Assembly: GCF_020783315.1 (NCBI RefSeq)
Contig: NZ_CP086063.1
Coordinates: 1,848,501-1,912,500 of the forward strand
From: Ferruginibacter lapsinanis
GTDB lineage: Bacteria > Bacteroidota > Bacteroidia > Chitinophagales > Chitinophagaceae
DNA: 64,000 bases
Direction of reading: 5' to 3'
A model generated the notes under the pieces. It saw nothing but the letters and a program-made list of their open reading frames with translations. It searched no databases and had not been told where the DNA came from. Positions 9,788-18,143 of this stretch are shown piece after piece (position 1 is the first letter of the stretch; every line of letters begins with the position of its first letter). The position numbers were made by a program, and so were the translations under genes.

Positions 9788-11416
9788 ATGGCAAGCAAAA
9801 AGTACAAATTATTACTAGGGTTTTTAGCCCTTTTCGCAGCGACTGCAACTTTCGCCCAATCGGGTTCAGGTTATAGCGCAAGCGATTCGTCTGTTATTCC
9901 TGCAAAAAGGATGCCGCAGCACAACGAATTTTGGAACAACACTTACAATTTTCCAGCAAAACCACGTAACATGTGGGAAGTTGGTGTTGGTGGTGGTATG
10001 TTCACTATCAGTGGAGACGTTCCTTCAGTAATTCCTACATTCGGATTTGAAGCTCACGTTAGAAAAGCTTTTGGATACATTTTCTCTTTGAGATTACAAT
10101 ATGTTCAAGGTGTTGCCAAAGGACAAGCTTGGCAAGGTTCTTACAATTATGGCAAGAACATAGCTCGTGACGACAACAATAATGTTGTTGGAGGTTTTGC
10201 GAAATACTACTCTGGTAACTATGTTGACGGAGCTGGTAACAAAACTGCTGGTCAAAAAGTGTTCTACAACTACAAAACACAATTGAAAGATTTGAGTTTA
10301 CAAGGTATTTTTACTTTAAACAATATCCGTTTCCACAAAGCTAAAACAGGATTCAACCTTTATGGTGGTGGTGGTATCGGAGCTACTTTGTATAAAGCTA
10401 AAATCAATGCTTTAGGTAGCGATGGTGAAGCTTATGCTTTCGATGATATCTTAGATGGTACACACAAAACAAGAAAAACTACACTTGATCTTATCAGAGG
10501 TTTACCTAACCACGATAAAACTTACGAAACAGATGCAGAAAATCAAGGATCTCGTCGTCCAAAAATTGGTGACTACACTTTGAAACCTTCTGGTACTATC
10601 TTAGCAGGTGTTGCTTTTAAATTAAGCAAAAGAGTTAACCTTGCTATAGAAGATCGTCATACATTCGTTAAAGATGATTTATTAGATGGTCAACGTTGGC
10701 AAGAACATGCTTTCGGTGATGCAGTTTTAACTCGTGATTTCGATTCTTACAATGCATTAACTTTAAGCTTAAACTTCAACTTAGGTGCTAAATCTGTTGA
10801 ACCATTGTGGTGGTTAAATCCTTTGGATTATGCTTACAGCGAATTAAACAATCCTAAACACATGAAATTGCCAAAACCATCTTTCGAAGATGCTGATGGT
10901 GATGGTGTTCTTGATGCTCTTGATAGAGAACCAAATACTCCGGCTAATTGCCCTGTTGATACACACGGTGTAACTAAAGACACAGATGGTGATGGTGTTC
11001 CAGATTGTAAAGATAAACAATTGATCACTCCTACAGATTGTCAACCAGTTGATGCTGATGGTGTTGGTAAATGTCCAGATCCTGCTTGTTGTACAGCTAA
11101 ACCTGCTACTACAGTTGTAGAATGTCCTACAGACTACCCAAGCTTAAGCTTCAAAGGTGTTAGTACATCTTTGAGTGCAGATGCAAAAGCTCTTTTGTCA
11201 AGTGTTGCTGCTAAATTAAAAGCAAATCCAACTTGTTCAATCAGCATTACAGGTTATCCTGGTGCATCTAAAGCTGCTCAAGCTGTATGTTCTAAAAGAA
11301 ACGATGCTATCAAAGCTTACTTAGTAGAAACATTAGGTATCAGCGCTGATAGAGTAACTTTTGATTGCAGTGTTGATGGTGGTGATGTGAATACAGTAGA
11401 TATTAAAGCTAACTAA
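9788..11416 (+). CDS. OmpA-like outer-membrane protein with thrombospondin type 3 repeats
   Basis: The 542-residue protein has a clear signal peptide (FLALFAATATFAQ, cleavage near residue 23). An N-terminal beta-barrel runs to about residue 350, ending with NALTLSLNFNLGA. It is followed by calcium-binding type 3 repeats (DADGDGVLDALD, DTDGDGVPDCKD, DADGVGKCPD) at about 364-435, then a ~100-residue OmpA/MotB-like end. That end is degenerate: the usual GHTD is TGYPG and the NxxLSxxRA helix is VCSKRNDAI. Codon use is strongly restricted (GGT, GCT, AAC and AAA favoured), as in very abundant proteins. It probably links the outer membrane to peptidoglycan, though binding may be weakened. It is monocistronic, with its own promoter and terminator. 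Confidence 0.85.
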   Translation: MASKKYKLLLGFLALFAATATFAQSGSGYSASDSSVIPAKRMPQHNEFWNNTYNFPAKPRNMWEVGVGGGMFTISGDVPSVIPTFGFEAHVRKAFGYIFSLRLQYVQGVAKGQAWQGSYNYGKNIARDDNNNVVGGFAKYYSGNYVDGAGNKTAGQKVFYNYKTQLKDLSLQGIFTLNNIRFHKAKTGFNLYGGGGIGATLYKAKINALGSDGEAYAFDDILDGTHKTRKTTLDLIRGLPNHDKTYETDAENQGSRRPKIGDYTLKPSGTILAGVAFKLSKRVNLAIEDRHTFVKDDLLDGQRWQEHAFGDAVLTRDFDSYNALTLSLNFNLGAKSVEPLWWLNPLDYAYSELNNPKHMKLPKPSFEDADGDGVLDALDREPNTPANCPVDTHGVTKDTDGDGVPDCKDKQLITPTDCQPVDADGVGKCPDPACCTAKPATTVVECPTDYPSLSFKGVSTSLSADAKALLSSVAAKLKANPTCSISITGYPGASKAAQAVCSKRNDAIKAYLVETLGISADRVTFDCSVDGGDVNTVDIKAN

Positions 11417-11447
11417 GTTTTTATTTTCACTTTTTGCTCAATGATAG

Positions 11448-11476
11448 ACCCTCTCGATTATTCGAGAGGGTTTTTT
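11448..11476 (+). terminator. Terminator of the OmpA-like gene
   Basis: A GC-rich stem CCCTCTCGA (11449-11457) pairs with TCGAGAGGG (11462-11470) around a four-base loop. It is followed by TTTTTT and begins about 30 bases after the stop codon. Confidence 0.9.
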
Positions 11477-11570
11477 ACGCAAAGGAAGAATAGTGATATG
11501 TATTGAATAACCCATTAATGTAGCTTAATCCTGCCTAGATTAAAAATTTGATATCTCTGTAGGCTTATTT

Positions 11571-11603
11571 CCTTTAAATGCCTTTACCAGCCTTTAAATG
11601 CCT
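11571..11603. repeat. 13-base direct repeat, period 20
   Basis: CCTTTAAATGCCT occurs at 11571-11583 and again at 11591-11603, about 85-110 bases upstream of the bamD -7 box. The period of two helical turns would place both copies on one DNA face. The role is unknown. Confidence 0.5.
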
Positions 11604-11685
11604 AAAAGATGATATTTTCGAATCAGGATAATCTGAACGTTTACAAAACCTTAACTACCTTTATTTTGTCGTTAAATAATTTATG

Positions 11686-11715
11686 TTGATTTTCGGGTAA
11701 TTTCCATTAATTTTG
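11686..11715 (+). promoter_or_regulatory. Promoter of bamD with a very short leader
   Basis: TTG at 11686-11688, a 19-base spacer and a perfect TAATTTTG at 11708-11715. The bamD ATG is only 10 bases past the box, so the mRNA would have a leader of a few bases at most. The apparent in-frame TTG at 11713 is part of the box and is not a start. Confidence 0.65.
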
Positions 11716-11724
11716 CACTCCTTT

Positions 11725-12555
11725 ATGAAGTTTTTTAGCGTATTGATTTCGGTGGTTTTAATGTCTTTTCTTTTTACAGCTTGTAGTAAATACGGCAAAG
11801 TGTATAAGAGTAAAGACTATGCCTATAAATTAACCATGGCAGATAAGTTCTTCGATGAGAAGAAATATACAATAGCACAGGAATTATACGAGGAGTTGTA
11901 TCCGGTGTATAAAGGCACGGATAAGTTTGAAGAGATCTATTATAAAGATGCGCTTTGTTTCTATTATTTAAAAAATTATAGAGATGCTGAGAATTTTTTT
12001 AAAGGATTTCTGGAGGTTTTCCCTAATAGCAGTAAAGCGGAGGAAGTAGATTTTTTGCATGCATTGTGTTTTTACAAGCAATCGCCTAAGCTAGAATTGG
12101 ATCAAACCAATACAGCAAAATCTATCGGTGTGATGCAGACATTTATTTCTACCCATCCAAATTCGCCGAGAAATAAGGAAGCTACAGAAATTATTGATAA
12201 GTGTCGTGCTAAATTAGAGTTGAAGGAATTACGTGCCGCTGAATTATATTATAAGGTAGGGCAATATAGAGCCGCAGCGTTGGCCTATACAGATTTGCTT
12301 AACAACTACCCGGAATCTTTAAGAGGGGATGAATATAAGTTTAAAACGATCAAAGCATACTATCAATTTTCTAAACTAAGCATCACAGAAAAGCAGATAG
12401 AGCGTTTTGAAAAAGTGATAACAGAATACCAGGATTTCGTTGATAGATACCCAGAAAGTAAATTGCTGAAAGACGCAGAAGAGTATAATAATTTAAGTAA
12501 AAATTACATAAAAGAAATACAAAATGAGCAAATTAAGACGACAACTAAGCTCTAG
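11725..12555 (+). CDS. bamD: Outer-membrane assembly lipoprotein BamD
   Basis: The 276-residue lipoprotein has a signal peptide ending in the lipobox FTAC (Cys about 20). It is followed by TPR-like helix pairs such as FEEIYYKDALCFYYLKNYRDAENFFKGF and AELYYKVGQYRAAALAYTDLL, matching BamD/YfiO. BamD sits on the inner face of the outer membrane and, with BamA, inserts beta-barrel proteins. I use the ATG at 11725; the frame could extend to TTG 11713, but that lies in the promoter box. It overlaps rpoZ by 32 bases, so translation is likely coupled. BamD upstream of omega is a familiar Bacteroidota arrangement. Confidence 0.9.
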   Translation: MKFFSVLISVVLMSFLFTACSKYGKVYKSKDYAYKLTMADKFFDEKKYTIAQELYEELYPVYKGTDKFEEIYYKDALCFYYLKNYRDAENFFKGFLEVFPNSSKAEEVDFLHALCFYKQSPKLELDQTNTAKSIGVMQTFISTHPNSPRNKEATEIIDKCRAKLELKELRAAELYYKVGQYRAAALAYTDLLNNYPESLRGDEYKFKTIKAYYQFSKLSITEKQIERFEKVITEYQDFVDRYPESKLLKDAEEYNNLSKNYIKEIQNEQIKTTTKL

Positions 12556-12865
12556 TACCAGTAATGTGGTTGAGCCAAAAAATCTGTTTGATTTAAAAGA
12601 AAAAACAGGAAATCTTTATGAGTCGATTGCTATTGTTGCAAAACGAGCAAACCAGATCAATATTTCTATAAAAGAAGAATTGCATAATAAGTTGGAAGAA
12701 TTTGCCAGTCATACCGATAGCCTGGAAGAAATTCATGAAAACAAAGAACAGATTGAAATTTCTAAAGCTTACGAACGTATGCCTAACCCTGCTTTATTAG
12801 CATCGCAGGAGTTTATGGAAGACAAAGTTTATTTCCGTAAAAATGACGAAGATTTATTTAGTTAG
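12524..12865 (+). CDS. rpoZ: DNA-directed RNA polymerase omega subunit, Bacteroidota type
   Basis: The 113-residue protein contains the omega-like helical core NLYESIAIVAKRANQINISIKEELHNKLEEF (residues about 28-58). In other omegas this corresponds to the MxRYxLVxxxAKRARQI segment that wraps the beta' C-terminus. Omega helps polymerase assembly. The acidic tail (KNDEDLFS) and the KAYERMPNPALLASQEF segment are typical of Bacteroidota proteins annotated as RpoZ. The gene starts inside bamD (32-base overlap) and is followed by coaBC. The bamD-rpoZ-coaBC-porD order supports the identity. Confidence 0.85.
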   Translation: MSKLRRQLSSSTSNVVEPKNLFDLKEKTGNLYESIAIVAKRANQINISIKEELHNKLEEFASHTDSLEEIHENKEQIEISKAYERMPNPALLASQEFMEDKVYFRKNDEDLFS

Positions 12866-12902
12866 TCTTTAGCATTTTTTATGGATAAGAAGTTATAATT
12901 TT

Positions 12903-12935
12903 ATCCCGTCTGCCTCAGGCAAGACGGGATTTTTT
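12903..12935 (+). terminator. Terminator-like palindrome abutting the coaBC start codon
   Basis: ATCCCGTCTGCC (12903-12914) pairs with GGCAAGACGGGAT (12918-12930, one bulged A) around a three-base loop, followed by T6. The run ends at base 12935 or one base earlier, and the coaBC ATG starts at 12936. Its GC-rich palindromic form also resembles scattered REP-like elements. It could end bamD-rpoZ transcripts or act as an attenuator and translation block for coaBC. Confidence 0.7.
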
Positions 12936-14126
12936 ATGTTACAAGGAAAAAAAATATTGTTGGGTGTTACGGGTAGTATAGCTGCTTATAAGATACCTAT
13001 ACTCGTTAGGTTACTGATTAAACAAGGTGCGGAAGTTAAGGTAATAGTAACACCATCAGCTAAGAATTTTGTTTCTTCCCTCACGCTTTCTACGTTATCA
13101 AAACAGCCGGCATTAAGTGATCTGGAAACGAATGACTCATGGGCCAATCATGTGATGCTAGGCAGATGGGCAGATATAATGCTGATAGCTCCACTAAGCT
13201 GTAATTCGCTTGCTAAAATGGCTGCCGGACTTTGCGATAATTTATTGATGGCAGTTTATCTGTCGGCAACTTGCCCGGTTGTAGTGGCTCCTGCAATGGA
13301 CGAGGATATGTGGCTTCACCCATCAACCAGATCAAATATAAATAAGATACGTGATTTTGGTAATCAAGTGATCCCGGTTGATAATGGGGAATTGGCTAGT
13401 GGTTTATCAGGTGAAGGAAGAATGGCCGAGCCAGAAGCAATTGTAGCTTGGTTAGACGATTTTTTTTTTAACGCAAATCAACTAAAAGGGAAAAAAGTAC
13501 TTGTAACTGCCGGTCCTACTTATGAAGCGATAGATCCGGTCAGATTTATTGGTAATCATTCTTCCGGGAAAATGGGAGTTGCCATTGCTAATGAGTTTAA
13601 AAAAAGAGGAGCTGAAGTTACGTTGATCCTGGGACCGTCTCAGATAATGGTGCCAGATAATATAAGAATAATACATGTCCAGTCTGCAGATGAAATGTTC
13701 TCAGCAGCGGTAAATGTTTTCGAATCTGCAGATATAGCTGTTATGAGTGCTGCGGTGGCTGATTATACGCCTGTAAACATCTCAAATGAAAAGATAAAGA
13801 AGCAAACAGATAGCTTTTCGATTGAATTAAAGAAAACAAAAGATATTCTGAAATATCTGGGCGAATGTAAAAAGGCCGGTCAATTTTTAGTTGGCTTTGC
13901 ATTGGAAACAACGAATGAAAAAGAATACGCACTCAAAAAATTAAAAGATAAGAATGCAGACATGATTGTGCTGAATTCATTAAGAGACAATGGCGCAGGC
14001 TTTGGTCATGACACTAATAAAATAACTATTTTTGATAAGCAGGAAAATGAGCATCTTTTTGAAACAAAATCCAAAACAGAGGTGGCTGCTGATATTGTAA
14101 ATACTATCATTCAATTATATGCATAA
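12936..14126 (+). CDS. coaBC: Bifunctional phosphopantothenoylcysteine decarboxylase / phosphopantothenate-cysteine ligase
   Basis: The 396-residue fusion makes 4'-phosphopantetheine for coenzyme A: CoaB joins cysteine to phosphopantothenate and CoaC decarboxylates the product. The N-terminal flavoprotein half begins GKKILLGVTGSIAAYK. It has the catalytic His in WANHVMLGRWAD near residue 72, the substrate loop APLSCNSLAKMA, and PAMDEDMW. The CoaB half starts near residue 187 (KKVLVTAGPTYEAIDPVRFI, then NHSSGKMG nucleotide loop). It is full length and cytoplasmic. The ATG directly follows a terminator hairpin, leaving no ribosome-binding region outside it. The end overlaps porD by eight bases. 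Confidence 0.95.
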   Translation: MLQGKKILLGVTGSIAAYKIPILVRLLIKQGAEVKVIVTPSAKNFVSSLTLSTLSKQPALSDLETNDSWANHVMLGRWADIMLIAPLSCNSLAKMAAGLCDNLLMAVYLSATCPVVVAPAMDEDMWLHPSTRSNINKIRDFGNQVIPVDNGELASGLSGEGRMAEPEAIVAWLDDFFFNANQLKGKKVLVTAGPTYEAIDPVRFIGNHSSGKMGVAIANEFKKRGAEVTLILGPSQIMVPDNIRIIHVQSADEMFSAAVNVFESADIAVMSAAVADYTPVNISNEKIKKQTDSFSIELKKTKDILKYLGECKKAGQFLVGFALETTNEKEYALKKLKDKNADMIVLNSLRDNGAGFGHDTNKITIFDKQENEHLFETKSKTEVAADIVNTIIQLYA

Positions 14127-15036
14127 AGTAAAAATAATTTTCTTTTTTCTGGTTGTGTCGAATCTTACAAAAGCACAAGAGTTCAATGCAAGAGTAACTA
14201 TCAATAGTAGTGCTATAGGAAGAGAAGTCAATAAAAATGTTTTTCAAACTTTACAAACATCTATTACGAATTTTATAAATAATCGTAAATGGTCAACAGA
14301 TGTTTATCAAGCAAATGAAAAAATAGATTGCAGTTTCTTGCTTAATTTACAACCAACATCGGATGCAAATGTTTATTCGGCATCATTAACTATACAAGCA
14401 GCTCGTCCTGTATTTAATTCATCTTATTTATCTCCGATAATTAACTACCAGGACAAAGAGGTAAGTTTTAAATATATAGAATTCCAGCAACTAGAATTTA
14501 ATGATAACAGAGTGGCAGGATCAGATGCTCAGATGTCAAATTTGACAGCGATTCTTGCGTACTATGCATACATGATCCTTGGTTTTGATCAGGACTCATA
14601 CTCTCCTAAAGGAGGAACGTTATATTTTCAAAAGGCACAGAATATTGTCAATACCGCACCTGAATCAAGAACAATATCAGGATGGAAGGCATTTGACGGG
14701 ATTCGAAATCGGTATTGGTTATCCGAAAATATGCTGAATAGCCGGTATACGATCATACATGATGTATATTATAATTATTACAGAAAATGTTTTGACAAAT
14801 TGTATGAAGATGAAAAAATAGCCAGGCAGGAATTAATGAATGTGTTAAATCTGTTAAATACATTTAACACAGATAATCCTAATACCATGATCAATCAGTT
14901 CTTTTTTCAAGGAAAATCAACTGAGCTGATCAAAGTTTTTTCAAAAGCTGCGCCACAGGACAAAGCAAGGGCTTCTGAGATACTGCAGAAACTGGATATT
15001 ACCAATGCCGCCAGATATAAAGATGAATTGAAATGA
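14119..15036 (+). CDS. porD: DUF4835 family protein, PorD-type (type IX secretion associated)
   Basis: The 305-residue protein has a signal peptide (IIFFFLVVSNLTKAQ). The conserved DUF4835 pattern follows: EFNARVTINSSAI near the N-terminus, NRKWSTDVY, DCSFLLNL, then YYAYMILGFDQDSYSPKGG near residue 150 and GWKAFDGIRNRYWL near 190. In Bacteroidota this family is named PorD after mutants affecting type IX secretion; the exact role here is inferred from the family name only. It is probably periplasmic or outer-membrane associated. It overlaps coaBC by eight bases and the following lipoprotein gene by four (ATGA), so it lies in one operon. Confidence 0.82.
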   Translation: MHKVKIIFFFLVVSNLTKAQEFNARVTINSSAIGREVNKNVFQTLQTSITNFINNRKWSTDVYQANEKIDCSFLLNLQPTSDANVYSASLTIQAARPVFNSSYLSPIINYQDKEVSFKYIEFQQLEFNDNRVAGSDAQMSNLTAILAYYAYMILGFDQDSYSPKGGTLYFQKAQNIVNTAPESRTISGWKAFDGIRNRYWLSENMLNSRYTIIHDVYYNYYRKCFDKLYEDEKIARQELMNVLNLLNTFNTDNPNTMINQFFFQGKSTELIKVFSKAAPQDKARASEILQKLDITNAARYKDELK

Positions 15037-15398
15037 ACCTAAAATTATTATTGTTTTTTTGTGTAATTTTTTTTACTGGTTGTAATACTTCTGTAACTTC
15101 TTCTGCCGATGTATTAGGTAAGAAAAAAATGCAGGAAGTTTTGTGGGATATCATTCGGGTGGAAGCTTATACAAAACAATTTATTAAAAATGATTCTACT
15201 AAAAATAGTGCTGAAGAAAATTTGAAGTTGCAGCAACGGGTTTTTGCAATACATCATGTAACAAAGGAAGCGTTTTACAGCAGCTATCAATATTATCAAG
15301 ATCATCCGTTGGAGATGCAGCCTATATTGGATAGCATCATAAGTGCAAAGCAACAGGCAGAAAGAGACAAATATTTACAGCCAATAAAAAAACTATAA
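15033..15398 (+). CDS. DUF4296 domain-containing lipoprotein
   Basis: The 121-residue protein has a short hydrophobic leader ending in the lipobox FTGC (Cys17). The body is helical and charged and contains the DUF4296 core (EVLWDIIRVEAYTKQF, then FAIHHVTKEAFYSSYQYYQDHP). The function is unknown. It is a small periplasm-facing lipoprotein commonly next to DUF4835/porD in Bacteroidota, which fits an envelope or secretion role (inference). Start and stop overlap the neighbours closely: ATGA with porD, and two bases before the CoA-transferase gene. Confidence 0.78.
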   Translation: MNLKLLLFFCVIFFTGCNTSVTSSADVLGKKKMQEVLWDIIRVEAYTKQFIKNDSTKNSAEENLKLQQRVFAIHHVTKEAFYSSYQYYQDHPLEMQPILDSIISAKQQAERDKYLQPIKKL

Positions 15399-15400
15399 AT

Positions 15401-16096
15401 ATGCCGATCAACAAAGTATACACAGATGCAGCTACAGCAATTGCTGATATACATAATGGGGCTATACTTATGTTGGGTGGTTTTGGTTTGTGTGGAATTC
15501 CGGAAAATTGTATCAGGGCACTTGTTCAGCGCAAGACAAAGAATCTTACCTGTATTTCAAATAATGCAGGGGTGGATGATTTTGGTATAGGGTTAATGTT
15601 GCAACAAAAGCAGGTAAAGAAAATGATCTCAAGCTATGTAGGGGAGAATGCTGAGTTTGAAAGACAATTGTTAAGTGGTGAGCTTGAAGTAGAACTTATT
15701 CCGCAAGGAACATTGGCAACAAGATGTATGGCAGCAGGATATGGAATGCCTGCAATTTTCACACCGGCAGGAGTAGGCACTGAAGTTGCTGCAGGAAAAG
15801 AAGTTAGGGTCTTTAATAGCAAAGAATATTTATTGGAATATGCATTTGATGCCGATTTTGCTTTGGTAAAAGCATGGAAAGGTGATACAGATGGGAATTT
15901 GATCTATAAAGAAACAGCTCGAAATTTTAATCCGTTGATGGCTATGGCTGGAAAGATAACAATCGCTGAGGTCGAAGAATTAGTACCGGCCGGAGCATTA
16001 GATCCGAATTATATACACACACCTGGTATATACGTACATCGTATTTTTCAGGGAAGGGATTATGAAAAAAGAATTGAACATAAAACGGTTAGATAA
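15401..16096 (+). CDS. 3-oxoacid CoA-transferase, subunit A
   Basis: The 231-residue protein matches the alpha subunit of succinyl-CoA:3-ketoacid or acetate-type CoA-transferases: MLGGFGLCGIPENCIRAL near residue 23 (the GGFG loop binding CoA), TCISNNAG near 50, and ATRCMAAGYGMPAIFTPAG near 107. It pairs with subunit B 58 bases downstream, which carries the catalytic Glu. The heterodimer moves CoA between acyl-CoA and acetoacetate or another short acid, feeding ketone-body or amino-acid breakdown. The choice of acids cannot be read. A 13-bp inverted repeat separates the two subunit genes, so their expression might differ. Confidence 0.92.
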   Translation: MPINKVYTDAATAIADIHNGAILMLGGFGLCGIPENCIRALVQRKTKNLTCISNNAGVDDFGIGLMLQQKQVKKMISSYVGENAEFERQLLSGELEVELIPQGTLATRCMAAGYGMPAIFTPAGVGTEVAAGKEVRVFNSKEYLLEYAFDADFALVKAWKGDTDGNLIYKETARNFNPLMAMAGKITIAEVEELVPAGALDPNYIHTPGIYVHRIFQGRDYEKRIEHKTVR

Positions 16097-16139
16097 TTTG
16101 AATATTTGAACACTATTAATTTATCCCAAATATTCAAAT
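16096..16139. repeat. 13-bp inverted repeat between the CoA-transferase subunit genes
   Basis: ATTTGAATATTTG at 16096-16108 and its exact complement CAAATATTCAAAT at 16127-16139 surround an 18-base loop. Both arms also show a rough 7-base period (ATTTGAA / TATTTGA). There is a weak T-run after it (ATATTTTTT). It may be an intercistronic mRNA hairpin rather than a full terminator. Confidence 0.6.
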
Positions 16140-16154
16140 CAATATTTTTTACTT

Positions 16155-16811
16155 ATGCTTTCTAAAGAACAAATAGCACAGCGGATTGCCAGAGAGTTAA
16201 AAGATGGCTATTATGTTAATCTCGGGATTGGGATACCTACTTTAGTGGCTAATTATATTCCTGAAGGTATTCATGTTGTGTTACAAAGTGAAAATGGATT
16301 ATTGGGCATGGGGCCTTTTCCGTTTGAAGGAGAAGAGGATCCGGATCTGATCAATGCAGGTAAACAAACAATTACAACAATACCGGGTTCCGCTTTTTTT
16401 GATAGCGCTATGAGTTTTGGTATGATACGGGCAGGAAAAGTAGACCTGACGGTATTAGGAGCCATGGAAGTAAGTGATACCGGTGATATTGCTAACTGGA
16501 AGATACCCGGAAAAATGGTGAAAGGAATGGGAGGTGCAATGGATCTGGTGGCTAGTGCAAAGAATATCATTGTGGCAATGATGCATACAAATCCAAAAGG
16601 TGAAAGTAAATTATTGAAAGAATGTACACTACCGATTACGGGTAAACGATGTGTAAAAAAAATTGTTACGGAGTTAGCGGTATTAGATATTACTGAAGAT
16701 GGATTTAAATTGATTGAAAGGGCCCCGGGAGTGAGTGTAGATGAAATTGTTGCAAAAACAGCCGGAAGATTGGTCGTTGATGGTGAAATTAAAGAAATGA
16801 TTTTTTCTTAG
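16155..16811 (+). CDS. 3-oxoacid CoA-transferase, subunit B
   Basis: The 218-residue beta subunit has [16 protein letters not shown] near residue 21 and the catalytic motif [11 protein letters not shown] with Glu46, which forms the glutamyl-CoA thioester. [13 protein letters not shown] near 119 is the conserved GMGGAMDL family segment. It acts as a heterodimer with subunit A encoded just upstream. It is full length, with no missing key residue. An aminopeptidase P gene follows 35 bases later. Confidence 0.93.
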   Translation: MLSKEQIAQRIARELKDGYYVNLGIGIPTLVANYIPEGIHVVLQSENGLLGMGPFPFEGEEDPDLINAGKQTITTIPGSAFFDSAMSFGMIRAGKVDLTVLGAMEVSDTGDIANWKIPGKMVKGMGGAMDLVASAKNIIVAMMHTNPKGESKLLKECTLPITGKRCVKKIVTELAVLDITEDGFKLIERAPGVSVDEIVAKTAGRLVVDGEIKEMIFS

Positions 16812-16846
16812 ACACGATAAAATATAGACACCGTAAATTTTTTTGT

Positions 16847-18136
16847 ATGAAATACTTGCCATTAAATCCTGAAATATTTATCCAGAACAGGAAACGTTTT
16901 GTAGAAAGAATGGAAAAAAAATCCATTGCAATTTTTAATAGTAATGATGAATTGCCTAGCAATGGAGATTCTTTACATAAATTTAAACAAAACAGTGATC
17001 TAATATGGTTAACCGGAATTGAGCAAGAAGAAACGATGTTGGTATTGTTTCCTGATAATCCTGATCCAAAATATAGGGAAGTGCTGGTGTTGGTTAGACC
17101 AAATGAATTGAAAGAAAAATGGGACGGACACAGACTCCGGGCTAAAGAGGCTACCGAAATATCAGGCATACAAACAATTGTGTGGTTAGATACGATTGAA
17201 GGCATTTTGCAACCGTGGATCCATGCAGCAGAAACAATATACCTGAACACAAATGAAAATGATCGTAAAGCAAATTGGGTTCCAGTAAGGGATTACCGGT
17301 ATGCCGAAATGATGAAACAACGTTTTCCTTTACATAATTATAAACGAAGTGCGAAAATCCTCAAAGACCTCCGTGCTATAAAAACTGCATTGGAAGTAGA
17401 AGTGATGCAGAAGGCAATGGATATTACAGATGTGGCTTTCAGACGTTTGCTTACATTCATTAAGCCCGGGGTAATGGAGTATGAAATAGAGGCTGAGATC
17501 ATGCATTCTTTTTTAAGTCAACGAGCAACTGGACAAGCATACAGCTCGATCGTTGCAAGCGGAGATAGAGCAAGAACTTTGCATTATGTAGAAAATAGCA
17601 GAGAATGTAAGGATGGGGAATTGATTCTGATGGATTTTGGCGCCGAGTATGGTAACTATTGTGCTGATCTTACAAGGACCGTTCCGGTTAACGGAAAATT
17701 TTCCCGTAGACAAAAAACTGTGTACAATGCCTGTCTGCATTTGCATAAATATGCGGCAAGTATTTTAAAACCAGGGATCAGTATCATAGATTATACAGAA
17801 AAAGTAGGTGATGAGGCTACTGTTGTTTTTCAAAAAATAGGATTGCTGAAAAAATCTGATATTAAGAATGAAAGTGCTGATAGCAGAGCCTACAGAAAAT
17901 ATTTATATCATGGCATATCCCATCACCTGGGTATTGATGTGCATGATCTGGGCACAAGAACGGAACCGATAAAAGCAGGGATGGTATTTACAGTTGAACC
18001 GGGTATCTATATTGAAGAAGAGCAGATGGGTATCAGAATTGAAAATAATTTTTGGGTGACAAAAAATGGGAATAAAGATCTGATGAAAAATATTCCGATC
18101 ACTGTTGAAGACATAGAAGCATTCATGAAAAAATAG
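16847..18136 (+). CDS. pepP: Xaa-Pro aminopeptidase (aminopeptidase P family, M24B)
   Basis: The 429-residue enzyme is cytoplasmic (no signal) and removes N-terminal residues before proline. The N-terminal creatinase-like domain (FVERMEKKSIAIFNSND) is followed from about residue 175 by the pita-bread domain. Two-metal ligands are visible: Asp263 in MDFGAEYGNY, Asp274 in CADLTRT, the His in HHLGIDVHD, Glu in VEPGIYIE and Glu in GIRIENNFW. Length and residue order match E. coli PepP. It is seven bases before pssA in the same direction. Confidence 0.92.
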   Translation: MKYLPLNPEIFIQNRKRFVERMEKKSIAIFNSNDELPSNGDSLHKFKQNSDLIWLTGIEQEETMLVLFPDNPDPKYREVLVLVRPNELKEKWDGHRLRAKEATEISGIQTIVWLDTIEGILQPWIHAAETIYLNTNENDRKANWVPVRDYRYAEMMKQRFPLHNYKRSAKILKDLRAIKTALEVEVMQKAMDITDVAFRRLLTFIKPGVMEYEIEAEIMHSFLSQRATGQAYSSIVASGDRARTLHYVENSRECKDGELILMDFGAEYGNYCADLTRTVPVNGKFSRRQKTVYNACLHLHKYAASILKPGISIIDYTEKVGDEATVVFQKIGLLKKSDIKNESADSRAYRKYLYHGISHHLGIDVHDLGTRTEPIKAGMVFTVEPGIYIEEEQMGIRIENNFWVTKNGNKDLMKNIPITVEDIEAFMKK

Positions 18137-18143
18137 AAAAATA

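Larger units (their letters stand above)
11417..11724. other. 308-base intergenic region between the OmpA-like gene and bamD
   Basis: This is the only gap above 300 bases. It holds the OmpA terminator (11448-11476) and the bamD promoter (11686-11715). It also has a 13-base direct repeat CCTTTAAATGCCT at 11571-11583 and 11591-11603, exactly 20 bases apart, which could be a regulator site. A second near-consensus -7 box lies in TTATTTTG near 11661. I see no RNA gene and no credible small ORF. Confidence 0.6.

Noticed and set aside
11713..11724. TTG start extending bamD by four codons
   Set aside because: The TTG is part of the consensus -7 box TAATTTTG, so it would be upstream of the transcript start.
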